Of a stretch of DNA of 38,540 nucleotides, positions 8,644 to 16,571 are shown piece after piece. The first letter of the stretch is position 1. Every line of letters starts with the position of its first letter. Position numbers and translations under genes: made by a program. The notes below the pieces were generated by a model. The model was not told where the DNA came from and did not search any database. It saw nothing but the letters and a program-made list of their open reading frames with translations. The DNA is from a candidate division Zixibacteria bacterium 4484_95. Lineage in GTDB: Bacteria > Zixibacteria > MSB-5A5 > UBA10806 > 4484-95. The stretch covers positions 1 through 38,540 of the forward strand of contig NATP01000011.1 in assembly GCA_002085375.1 (NCBI GenBank), written 5' to 3'.

Positions 8644-8881
8644 CGGCATTTTCTCCAGACCCGCGAGAACAAGTTTTAACATTAACCTTTTTTGCGCGCT
8701 TTATCTTCTCTGGTTTGCTCATTTTTGTTAAGTGAAAGTTAGGATGAACCTTACCTGTCCTGATTCTGCCTATACCGGGCACCTCCAACTGACACTGCGA
8801 ATACAAGTATGGCATTTCAGATGTTTTTAAACGCTCTGCATCCCTATCATCAAAGGTTTTTTCAATTATCACCTTTCCCAT
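8609..8881 (-). CDS. Small protein of unknown function in the sugar operon
   Basis: The 90-residue product is not recognised. It is rich in basic residues, with a patch of K and R around residues 53-66 (TKMSKPEKIKRAKKVNVK). It has two cysteines, and the stretch QLEVPGIGRIRTGKVHPNFH may be a beta-rich core. No signal peptide or membrane segment is seen. The ribosome site is good (AAAGGA 7 bases before the ATG). The gene lies 11 bases after the formyltransferase-like gene and overlaps the acyltransferase start by 35 bases, so it is translated as part of the operon. A role in the glycan pathway is inferred from position only. Confidence 0.6.
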   Translation of the reverse strand: MGKVIIEKTFDDRDAERLKTSEMPYLYSQCQLEVPGIGRIRTGKVHPNFHLTKMSKPEKIKRAKKVNVKTCSRGSGENADVKMEIAYNRS

Positions 8882-8892
8882 TATTTATCCTT

Positions 8893-9882
8893 TCAAACAA
8901 TGACCTCTTCGGGCTCATTAACATGAGTACTCAGCCTGTCGCCCGGTTTTATATGAAATTCATCCGCCCAAACCCTTGCAGGAAGTTCTGGCGCTCCTGC
9001 TGGTTGGATACGTGTAATTAAAAACGAGCCAACACCAGCTTTTATCACAATACCCAACTCCTCTATAACATCCAGCACCGTTCCCGGTGAAACATCGTTA
9101 TACACATTGTCAGAAAAATCAAAAAAATGCCCGCGCCAGACCGTCAGTTTTCTTTCATCGAATCGTGTAAATGCCCCCGGCCCAGGATGAGTATATGACC
9201 TTACAAGATTGTAAATCTCCATCACATTTTTCTGCCAGTCTATCTCCCTATTCGCATTTGCAACGGACAGGACATACTCCCTTTTAAAGGGATCCGGCAT
9301 GGTCCCATTTTCACCCAAACTATCAAGCAAATCGAACAATGACCTCAAATACACAACCGAGGCTTTGGTTTTTAAAGAACGAACATCATCTAAGATATTT
9401 ATCTCGATTAGTGAATATGACAGAACCTCTCTTGTAATCATATCGACAATATCTTTTGTCTGATAATCTCTTCCCCTCTGGGGTGATTCAGAGAATAACT
9501 GTAATTCGGTGTGAGATTCGCCCTTATAGATATCTGCCGCTACATCCAAAAGTCGACCCCTTCCGTATTGACCAGATAGATTACAGCTTATAGTAGTTAT
9601 AGTTGGTTTGATGGGAATACTTAAATTTTCCGGCCACTCAAGCTTAACGAGCAAGTCAGTTTGAGTATCATTTTTAAAATTGTTTGATGAAGGAAGTTGT
9701 ATCTTTTTCAAATCGAATTCACCAGCCAGACCAGAAGAATCAACTGTATCGGAGGATTCAATAAATCCCTTTCGAGGTAATAAAATTGTCTTAACAGGGT
9801 ATCCAGCCCGGCACAATTTCTCCAGGCAGTAGTAGGCTAAAGATGTATTACCCGCAACAGTTATATTCATCGGATTATCCAT
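8893..9882 (-). CDS. Formyltransferase-fold protein with altered active site (sugar N-formyltransferase-like)
   Basis: The 329-residue protein starts with a Rossmann strand typical of formyltransferases (NITVAGNTSLAYYCLEKL). Its second half matches the Fmt C-terminal region (REIDWQKN, IYNLVRSYTHPGPGAFT, then a beta domain around PGTVLDVIEELGIVIKAG). The family uses 10-formyl-tetrahydrofolate to formylate an amino group. The usual NxHPS...YRG loop is replaced by NLSGQYGRGR at 101-110, so the catalytic His is missing, and the usual DxGD motif reads SESPQRGRDY. It may be inactive, binding-only or mechanistically different. ATG 9882 overlaps the aminotransferase stop; ATG 9870 is an equally good start. 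Beside a DegT aminotransferase, a 4-amino sugar substrate is the natural guess. Confidence 0.72.
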   Translation of the reverse strand: MDNPMNITVAGNTSLAYYCLEKLCRAGYPVKTILLPRKGFIESSDTVDSSGLAGEFDLKKIQLPSSNNFKNDTQTDLLVKLEWPENLSIPIKPTITTISCNLSGQYGRGRLLDVAADIYKGESHTELQLFSESPQRGRDYQTKDIVDMITREVLSYSLIEINILDDVRSLKTKASVVYLRSLFDLLDSLGENGTMPDPFKREYVLSVANANREIDWQKNVMEIYNLVRSYTHPGPGAFTRFDERKLTVWRGHFFDFSDNVYNDVSPGTVLDVIEELGIVIKAGVGSFLITRIQPAGAPELPARVWADEFHIKPGDRLSTHVNEPEEVIV

Positions 9883-10999
9883 TCACTTTTTCGATTTTAA
9901 CAGTAAAAGATTTTAAAGCCCTAACTACTTTTTCCATTTCCTGTGTACTCATACCTTTATATAATGGCAAGCTTAGTAACCTGTTATAGTTATCAAAGGC
10001 ATGAGGAAACTCCTCAGGGCGATAACCATACCTGAGTCGATAATATCGCATTAAAGGTAAGCAATAAGAACCAATGGTCGTTTCAATGCCGTGCATACCC
10101 AAATATTTCATCAGCGATTTTCTATCGACATATTTATCGAGCTTTACTATAAAAGTCTGGATATTAGGTTGAGCTTCAGGACCTGCCTCTATAACCTTCA
10201 GCCACTCTATATCCTGCAACATTGATTTGTAATCAGCGGCCATTTTTTTTCTTTCCTCAAGCATTGACGAAAACTTTTCAAGCTGCATTAATCCCATTCC
10301 TGCCTGGAAATCCGTCATGCGGTAGTTGAACCCGGGATATCTAAAATCATCGCCATCATAGCCATGATTCCTAAGACTTTTAACAAGGTTTATGGTCGAT
10401 TGGTCAGAGCTGATAACAGCTCCTCCTTCTCCAGTTGTTAATAATTTCCGTGGATGAAAACTGAAAGCGGCCAGTTCGCCAATTGTGCCACAATATACAT
10501 TATTGTACTTTGAACCTAAGGCACAGGCAGCATCCTCGATAACCACAAGGTTATATTTTTTTGCAACGCTCAAAATCCTATCCATTTCAGCAGGAATACC
10601 AAAAGCATGAACTGGCATTATTGCTTTTGACCTCGGGCTTATTTTATTTTCAAGTTTTTCAGCATCTAAATTCACACCATCCGGCTGGCAATCGATGAAT
10701 ATAGGAACAGCACCTATTATCTCCACAGTATTAGCCGTCGCTGGAAAACTTAAAGCCGGCACCAGTACTTCATCGCCAGGCTTGATATCAGCCGACAAAA
10801 GAGAAAGATGCAAAGCGGCCGTGCCAGAGGAAACACACACCGCATAAGGTAAACCCAGATAATCTGCCAGCATTTTCTCAAACCGTTCAACAACCGGGCC
10901 TGAAACCAGCATACCCGACAATAAAACCTGCGTTACAGCCTCTATCTCAGGTTGTGATATATTGGGTCTGGTAAGCCTTATTTCCGAAGATTTTCCCAT
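9875..10999 (-). CDS. DegT/DnrJ/EryC1/StrS-type PLP-dependent sugar aminotransferase
   Basis: The 374-residue protein is a full-length member of the family that converts nucleotide keto-sugars to amino sugars using glutamate as amino donor. Visible landmarks are the N-terminal substrate stretch RPNISQPEIEAV, SSGTAALHLSL at about 57-67, the PLP-contacting Asp in VIEDAACALG (Asp156), and the Schiff-base lysine in FSFHPRKLLTTGEGG (Lys185). It starts inside the 3' end of the epimerase gene (53-base overlap) and ends overlapping the formyltransferase-like gene, which shows operon coupling. The probable product is a UDP- or dTDP-4-amino-4,6-dideoxy sugar; the exact sugar cannot be told from the sequence. 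Confidence 0.93.
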   Translation of the reverse strand: MGKSSEIRLTRPNISQPEIEAVTQVLLSGMLVSGPVVERFEKMLADYLGLPYAVCVSSGTAALHLSLLSADIKPGDEVLVPALSFPATANTVEIIGAVPIFIDCQPDGVNLDAEKLENKISPRSKAIMPVHAFGIPAEMDRILSVAKKYNLVVIEDAACALGSKYNNVYCGTIGELAAFSFHPRKLLTTGEGGAVISSDQSTINLVKSLRNHGYDGDDFRYPGFNYRMTDFQAGMGLMQLEKFSSMLEERKKMAADYKSMLQDIEWLKVIEAGPEAQPNIQTFIVKLDKYVDRKSLMKYLGMHGIETTIGSYCLPLMRYYRLRYGYRPEEFPHAFDNYNRLLSLPLYKGMSTQEMEKVVRALKSFTVKIEKVNG

Positions 11000-11939
11000 A
11001 ATACCAGGTAGCAGTTCTCCTCAACCCTTCCTCAAGGTCTATCTTTGGCTCATATCCGAGCAATTTTCTTGCTTTATCAATACTCGGGATTCGCAACTCC
11101 ACATCAACATAATTCTTTGGAACATATACTATTTTTGACTTGGAGTAAGTAACCCTCACAACCGCCAAGGCTAAACCATGAATTGTGATTGTACCTTTAG
11201 GGTTACCAATATTAAAACAATTTCCCACCGCTTCTGACTTCTCCAGTGTTAACATGATACCGTGAACTAGGTCATCAATGTAACACCACGACCTTATCTG
11301 GTCGCCATCACCGCGAATAATCAAATCCTGGTTTTGCAGAGCACGAACTACAAAATGATGTATTGCTCCTTCGCCAATCTGACCGGGTCCATAAATATTA
11401 AACGGCCTTATGGATAACGCCGGCAACTTCTTTTCTGTAAAATAACTATAAGTTAAATGCTCACTGGCAAGTTTACTTACCGCATATGTCCAGCGGGCGT
11501 TTCCCACCGCTCCCAATGAGGTGCTGTCATTCTCCTCCGAGCGAAAAGCATAGGAACCAAACACCTCGGAGGTCGAAAAATCTATGATTCTTTCTATTTT
11601 ATCCTGCTGGCTAGCTGCCTCCAACATGTTGATAGTTCCAAGAAGGTTGACCTTTATCGTTGTTACCGGACTTTTAATCACACTATCTATTCCGGCTATA
11701 GCGGCCAAATGGATAACTATGTTCGCTTTATCCATACTACGAGCAAGCTTTTCATAATCTAACACATCACCCCGAATTAACTCAATATTCTTATGATTCT
11801 TATATATTGTATCCTTCAGGCTATCTCGTGAAAGGCTATCATAAATGACGATTTCATTTTTATCAACTAACCTTCCTACCAGAGCACTACCGATAAAACC
11901 GGCGCCACCGGTTATAAAAATCCTTTTACCCTCTATCAT
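10947..11939 (-). CDS. NAD-dependent nucleotide-sugar epimerase/dehydratase (extended SDR)
   Basis: The 330-residue protein has the Rossmann motif TGGAGFIG near the N-terminus, DxxD-like VLDYEKL, HLAAIAG, a Ser-containing STSEVFG, the catalytic YAVSK pair, and RPFNIYGPGQ, all standard for extended short-chain dehydrogenases acting on UDP- or dTDP-sugars. STSEVFG suggests a dehydratase-like or epimerase role supplying the keto-sugar for the following aminotransferase. ATG 11939 is preferred over ATG 11963 because GGGAG lies just upstream. The gene overlaps the TPR glycosyltransferase upstream by 14 bases. The last 18 residues overlap the aminotransferase start. Confidence 0.9.
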   Translation of the reverse strand: MIEGKRIFITGGAGFIGSALVGRLVDKNEIVIYDSLSRDSLKDTIYKNHKNIELIRGDVLDYEKLARSMDKANIVIHLAAIAGIDSVIKSPVTTIKVNLLGTINMLEAASQQDKIERIIDFSTSEVFGSYAFRSEENDSTSLGAVGNARWTYAVSKLASEHLTYSYFTEKKLPALSIRPFNIYGPGQIGEGAIHHFVVRALQNQDLIIRGDGDQIRSWCYIDDLVHGIMLTLEKSEAVGNCFNIGNPKGTITIHGLALAVVRVTYSKSKIVYVPKNYVDVELRIPSIDKARKLLGYEPKIDLEEGLRRTATWYYGKIFGNKAYQTQYITT

Positions 11940-13620
11940 AGCCCGCTCCCAATAACTGCTCATCCGGATGTCTCAAGAAGCGATGACCATTTCTGACAAA
12001 ATCATACATATAAAGATGTTGACGTAAGATCCTGTCAGGATCATGGTTTAATTTTACCCATGATTTACCCGCCAATCCCCGATCGAGAATCTGTACTCTG
12101 TTTATAAGGTAATGTTCTATCTTTTCAAACAGGTCATCTTCGGTAACCCACACAATTGGGTTATCGGGGAAATAGCTGGCTGCAAAATTAGAGATACCAC
12201 CGAATACGACATGACCAGCTGCCATCGACTCAATAGCTGAAAGCCCGTAGATTCCAACCGATATCTGGTCATAGGTCATATGAGCTTGACTTTTAAGTTC
12301 AAGGCATTCCTGATTGTTTTTTCCCTCTATAAGGATAGGCTCGATATCGTATTTTTTACGTAAACGGTCAACAACCTCCAGGAACAAATCTGTCCGTTTA
12401 ACATTGCGGTTAGTGACAGGGTGTACGATCTTTATAGTTCCCTCGGGTTTTGGCGCTGATTTTATTTTTGTTGAGTCAAACATGATATTAATATGGTAGA
12501 AAAATGGGGAACTCTCCAACATGGTATAATCCCATGCTGATAGTCCGGTGATCTTATTGGTCAAATGCCATTGGTAAATCTCTTTGGCCTTCTGGCGCAA
12601 TTCACTACCGAAATATTGAACGATTGTGTTGTTCGGTTTTAAATAATCTAACAAATTCAAATCGCCAACTTTCTTGGGGAATCTCCCGATATGAAAAAAG
12701 TCAGCATTTTCAATTATCTTGACAGCGGTTTGAAAATCATCCTGTTTGTCATGCGAAAGAACAATATCTTTATCATAGGTTAAGTAATCGTCATAAATGA
12801 TAATGCACCTGGCTCGATGTATGGTTTTCTCATTTATCAACCTAAAAAGCTGGCTAAGCTGACCAGCGATATTGAAATCGGCCACCACCGCTATATTCAT
12901 TCCTGTTTTTTTATCTTTAATAGCCTGAGGAACATGCTTGTCGAAAATATCCAGTTTCTCCGAATCCGATGGCTTGATTATAGCCGGAGCTCTTTTGCGC
13001 ATTTCCAGCGACCTCTTTAAATATTCCGGTTGGACTTTCTGCTTGTTTTCTTCAACCTCTGGTTGGGTTATCCGATTTGAATCTGCCGGTGAAAGTTTTT
13101 TCAGGAAATTGTAAACATGCTCCAGAGCCTGGTTATATTTCCCCGCATTCCATAAAAGTTCGAACAAATTTAAAAAGGCATCTTTATACGTTGGTTTAAC
13201 CTGCAAAGCCTTACAGAAAAGATCATGGCTTTTATCGGTCACACCCTTTGAATAATACATAACCCCCAGGTCGTTCAACGCCTGAACATCCTCGGGATTC
13301 AGCCTGACAACGTTTTCAAAATCCTCTATTGCCTCAGAAAGCCTGTTCTGTTTACTATGAATCAAACCAAGATTGAAATGGGCCTCTTCTCTGTTAGGAT
13401 CAATTTCCAGCTCTTTTCTAAAGAATTTTTCCGCCTTGATATAATCTCCTTTTTTAGCATGGATAGTCCCAATAAGATGCAGGGTGTCTAAATCACCGGG
13501 ATCGGTTTGTAATCGATCCTGTAAAAGTCTCAAGGCCTCTTCAAAATTGGCATCTTTGAGATATTCAGTCACTTCGTTGAAAATAGAGGGCTTCTCTTCC
13601 GTTAAAAACTCATCGCTCAT
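11926..13620 (-). CDS. TPR plus GT-B-like glycosyltransferase
   Basis: In this 564-residue protein, residues 1 to about 170 hold at least four TPR units (for example DTLHLIGTIHAKKGDYIKAE, AHFNLGLIHSKQNRLSEAIE). A charged linker follows, then from about 240 a GT-B-like domain beginning MNIAVVADFNIAGQL. Near the end, ISVGIYGLSAIESMAAGHVV resembles the nucleotide-sugar site of GT4-type enzymes, with Glu in SAIESMA. The probable job is transfer of sugar to flagellin or to a lipid or protein carrier, with the TPRs holding the acceptor. It is the first gene of the glycosylation run, 135 bases after fliW, with a GGGGT ribosome site before the ATG. Confidence 0.82.
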   Translation of the reverse strand: MSDEFLTEEKPSIFNEVTEYLKDANFEEALRLLQDRLQTDPGDLDTLHLIGTIHAKKGDYIKAEKFFRKELEIDPNREEAHFNLGLIHSKQNRLSEAIEDFENVVRLNPEDVQALNDLGVMYYSKGVTDKSHDLFCKALQVKPTYKDAFLNLFELLWNAGKYNQALEHVYNFLKKLSPADSNRITQPEVEENKQKVQPEYLKRSLEMRKRAPAIIKPSDSEKLDIFDKHVPQAIKDKKTGMNIAVVADFNIAGQLSQLFRLINEKTIHRARCIIIYDDYLTYDKDIVLSHDKQDDFQTAVKIIENADFFHIGRFPKKVGDLNLLDYLKPNNTIVQYFGSELRQKAKEIYQWHLTNKITGLSAWDYTMLESSPFFYHINIMFDSTKIKSAPKPEGTIKIVHPVTNRNVKRTDLFLEVVDRLRKKYDIEPILIEGKNNQECLELKSQAHMTYDQISVGIYGLSAIESMAAGHVVFGGISNFAASYFPDNPIVWVTEDDLFEKIEHYLINRVQILDRGLAGKSWVKLNHDPDRILRQHLYMYDFVRNGHRFLRHPDEQLLGAGYDRG

Positions 13621-13755
13621 TTTAATACCCCATATAGAAAACTACATTACTGCATTAAATAATATCCAAGTGAACAACATCAAAAAATCAGAATTCTTCT
13701 AATCATCGTTTTATTTTCGGCTTTTGCAGGTTTACCATCATCGCTTAACACACAC

Positions 13756-14202
13756 TCAAACCGTTTGTTGATTAGCGAGGATGCTATAACGAACATCATA
13801 TTTTGTGTCGTTTACGACAACTTGAATAGCTTTCAGTTTTTTAATATTTATTATTATAGGGCCTTGTAGATTTATCGACATCTGCTCGGGTTTACCTTTG
13901 GGCACTGTTACAATTGTATATACCATGTAATCATCCTTATTACCGCTACCTTGCAGTTGCTTGATATCATACGGGCTGATATCAACGGTGTAGTCATTAA
14001 CAACCAACATCGGATCGATGATGACAAAACATACCGAAGGGTCATCAATTGACTGTAACCATTTGAATGGCTCAGATTCTGGTCTGGATATTATAAAATA
14101 CTTACATAAGTCATCAAACCCAAGTATAGCCCTGACAAAAGTTATAACATCGCTTTCCTCATATTGAACTTCGCCGAACCTGGATGTCTTAACAACTGGC
14201 AA
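13756..14202 (-). CDS. fliW: FliW, flagellar assembly factor and CsrA antagonist
   Basis: The 148-residue protein matches FliW along its length: SRFGEVQYEESDVITF, ILGFDDLCKYFII, PFKWLQSIDDPSVCFVIIDP and the C-terminal VVNDTKYDVRYSIL. FliW binds either flagellin or CsrA; when cytoplasmic flagellin falls, free FliW removes CsrA from the flagellin mRNA. The start is the rare codon TTG at 14202, five bases after AGGAGG. The nearby ATG at 14206 is out of frame and ends after five codons. The gene is 9 bases after flgL and ends the flgN-flgK-csrA-flgL-fliW run. Confidence 0.95.
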   Translation of the reverse strand: MPVVKTSRFGEVQYEESDVITFVRAILGFDDLCKYFIISRPESEPFKWLQSIDDPSVCFVIIDPMLVVNDYTVDISPYDIKQLQGSGNKDDYMVYTIVTVPKGKPEQMSINLQGPIIINIKKLKAIQVVVNDTKYDVRYSILANQQTV

Positions 14203-14211
14203 ACATTCCTC

Positions 14212-16131
14212 CTACCTTAAAAAATCCATCAATGATGGTTGAATCACTCTGGCAGCGGTAGCCAGCGATGATTGGTAAACAGCCTCAGCGCTGGCCAGCT
14301 CAGAGATAAGCCGTACCATATCAGCATCCTCGATTTGTGATAGTTGGTCAGTAACCTGCAAATCTTGGTCTAACATCCTAACCTGAGAGGTTTCCGCTCT
14401 TATTATCCGGGATCCTAAACTTGAACGCACAGTCAAAAGCTGGTCTAAAGCAAGGTCAAATACATCAAGACAAGCTTGGATCTCTTCGGTGTTGTTTCTG
14501 CTTAGAGACTTCTCTAAAACCAACATATTGCCTAAAATGTCCGGTGAGCCGAATATCCCCAGACTCAAGGCTGTGCTTCCAGAATCTGCTTCTGTTATCA
14601 TAAGCGATCTATCATCGTATAAGGATTCAACCGCTATACCTGTTCGGTCAGAATTCAAAGAGGCTTTCACATATATGCCCGAACGGTTTATCATGTCGAC
14701 AAGGTCAAGAATGGTTGCATTGGGGTCATCCTGTAAACCTGAAAGGTCGATATCCACATAATCCAAGCCATTTGTGATTCTTATCACACCAAGCATTATG
14801 CCAGCATTGCTGTTTAACGATGAAAGCTTGGTGAAATATTTCAGCTCCGGGTTGATATCCTCACCTATAAGCGTTTCAAACTCCGTGCCTTTTAACAAAC
14901 CAAGGTCTTTGGCTATAGTTTCACCATCGGCTGATTCTTCAATCATTATTTGTAGCGGTTCAAGTTCCTTCCCCTCAAGATAACCTTCCATCGTTCCAAT
15001 AATCCCAAGATCAGCGGCAGTTGTCTGGTTAGGTCCTCCCTCTTCAATAACAAGGCTATAAGGGATAGGATTAGAATCATCAATTATCAAGCGGTTCCCT
15101 GTAGTATCGATCGAAACTGTCACATTATTTAAGCCGGCACCTGCCAGGGAGAGATTGATGTTATTTATTACATCACCAAGATTTTCATCAGCCGAGATAT
15201 CGATATTAACCACAATTGAACTGTCCTCCGTTCTTACAACAAATGTCCCCGGCTCTTGAGAAACTCCAGCTCCATTATTTAAAAGTGCCAGGGGCGTATT
15301 GACTGTCAATTCATGGTCGGAAGTATCATCAATTTGAAGACCCGAACCGCCACCAGAAATAGAAGCGGTAAAGTTTGGTATACCAAGATTATTAACCGTG
15401 TTCAGGACCTGTTGGATATTTTTAGCCGCTGATATATCAGCAACAAAGCGACCGTTTAATGTATTTATAACTATCTGTCCCGCCCCCATATTTACACCCT
15501 GGCCACCATTCAGATCGGAAAGCCACAGGTTAGGTTGTAAACCAGGATTCAGATCAAAACCTTCACCCAAAACCTTCACCGGCCTTGTAGTAAATTCACT
15601 GGCAAATGTGTTTATTTTCAAATAAGAATTTCTCTCGGTCTCCATCATTATATCCTGGTAATCACCCTGATAGATAACACCAATATCGTTAGCCAGAATG
15701 GGCGGGATATTTGTTTTCGAACCACCAAAAATATAACTATTTAGATATTGAGAATTGACTGCATCCAGAATCTGGTTAAACATCTCCCCCACCTGGGTGG
15801 CGCCTGCTATCCTGGCGTTCTCATCGTAAGTATCATTAGCCAGTTGCACAGCCAAGTCCTTGGCCTCAATAATCAAACCGTTAATGTCATCTAAAGCTGA
15901 ATCAGAATACGACATCCATGAAATGGAATGCGTTATATTAAGATTAAACTGCGAAATGTCAGAAAGCCTTGAACGAAAATTAAGATCTTTTGTTATACCC
16001 AGCGGGTCATCCGATGGCTTATTAATACGTCTACCTGAGGAGATAGCAGACTGTAATTGTAGATACCGTTTAGTCGTCTGGCTAAGATTGCGAACAACCG
16101 TGTCAGTAACCATTTTATTAGTTACTCGCAT
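14212..16131 (-). CDS. flgL: FlgL, hook-filament junction protein, with large repeat insertion
   Basis: The 639-residue FlgL (HAP3) has the flagellin-like N-terminus MRVTNKMVTDTVVRNLSQ, the SGRRINKPSDDPLGITKDL motif, NSQYLNSYIFGGSKTNIPP at about 127-144, and a C-terminal helix rich in A, S and E ending VIQPSLMDFLR. FlgL forms the second junction ring between hook and filament. Typical FlgL has 300-500 residues; here three related beta modules at about 208-277, 296-365 and 439-515 enlarge the middle and resemble flagellin hook IN repeats. The ribosome site GGAGGAG is 5 bases before the ATG. A 170-base gap upstream holds its candidate promoter. Confidence 0.93.
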   Translation of the reverse strand: MRVTNKMVTDTVVRNLSQTTKRYLQLQSAISSGRRINKPSDDPLGITKDLNFRSRLSDISQFNLNITHSISWMSYSDSALDDINGLIIEAKDLAVQLANDTYDENARIAGATQVGEMFNQILDAVNSQYLNSYIFGGSKTNIPPILANDIGVIYQGDYQDIMMETERNSYLKINTFASEFTTRPVKVLGEGFDLNPGLQPNLWLSDLNGGQGVNMGAGQIVINTLNGRFVADISAAKNIQQVLNTVNNLGIPNFTASISGGGSGLQIDDTSDHELTVNTPLALLNNGAGVSQEPGTFVVRTEDSSIVVNIDISADENLGDVINNINLSLAGAGLNNVTVSIDTTGNRLIIDDSNPIPYSLVIEEGGPNQTTAADLGIIGTMEGYLEGKELEPLQIMIEESADGETIAKDLGLLKGTEFETLIGEDINPELKYFTKLSSLNSNAGIMLGVIRITNGLDYVDIDLSGLQDDPNATILDLVDMINRSGIYVKASLNSDRTGIAVESLYDDRSLMITEADSGSTALSLGIFGSPDILGNMLVLEKSLSRNNTEEIQACLDVFDLALDQLLTVRSSLGSRIIRAETSQVRMLDQDLQVTDQLSQIEDADMVRLISELASAEAVYQSSLATAARVIQPSLMDFLR

Positions 16132-16291
16132 AATTCTCCTCCAATTTGCTTAAACTTTTAACTATCTCACAGCAGGAAACTTTAAGGAAAACATAACACA
16201 ATTGTTCCAAGTGAAGAACTCCGATTTAACCAAAATAAAAAATCTCAACTATTCTTTAGCTTCTTTTTAGTCTTTTTTTTGTTCAATACTT

Positions 16292-16318
16292 TTATCGGGA
16301 TTTATTCTTTTGGCTTAA
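16292..16318 (-). promoter_or_regulatory. Candidate sigma-28 promoter for flgL-fliW at the end of csrA
   Basis: The minus strand reads TTAA-N15-CCCGATAA (FliA consensus TAAA-N15-GCCGATAA): 3 of 4 at -35, 7 of 8 at -10, correct spacing. It overlaps the last codons of csrA and would give a leader of about 150 bases before flgL, which explains the 170-base gap between csrA and flgL. That gap holds no other gene. Confidence 0.5.
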
Positions 16319-16550
16319 TAGCCCGCCTCCTTAAAATCCTGGCCACCTCAAGCAAGTCTTCTTTTAGTGCCAGCGAAGCGTGCCTGTTCTCATCCTGAAT
16401 CCGTAAAAATATCTCCTCCCGGTGAACAGAAACCCTATCCGGTGCTGTAACACCAAGTTTAACCTGCTTGCCGTATATACCGAGGACGGTAACTTTAATG
16501 TTATCGCCGATGGTTATTGATTCACCCAACTTCCTTGTCAGGATTAACAC
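16302..16550 (-). CDS. csrA: CsrA, translational regulator
   Basis: The 82-residue CsrA begins [15 protein letters not shown] and has the RNA-contacting Arg44 in VSVHREE, matching the family from end to end. The C-terminal helix tail is longer than in the 61-residue E. coli protein, as is usual for CsrA proteins controlled by FliW. It blocks translation of flagellin by covering the Shine-Dalgarno sequence through GGA motifs. The start codon is GTG at 16550 with GGAGT ahead. It sits 21 bases after flgK and is separated from fliW by flgL. The fliC leader in this window has matching binding hairpins. Confidence 0.97.
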   Translation of the reverse strand: MLILTRKLGESITIGDNIKVTVLGIYGKQVKLGVTAPDRVSVHREEIFLRIQDENRHASLALKEDLLEVARILRRRAIKPKE

Positions 16551-16571
16551 GGTTTACTCCATCCCAGAAAT

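Noticed and set aside
13621-13755. Possible promoter for the glycosylation genes (TTGATG-N16-TATTTA; also GCCGAAAA)
   Set aside because: The sigma-70-type match is poor, and the sigma-28-like -10 has TAAA only 9 bases upstream; neither is strong enough to call.
16177-16184. Perfect sigma-28 -35 (TAAAGTTT) in the flgL leader
   Set aside because: The -10 at correct spacing is ATAGTTAA, matching only 4 of 8; the site at 16292-16318 is better.
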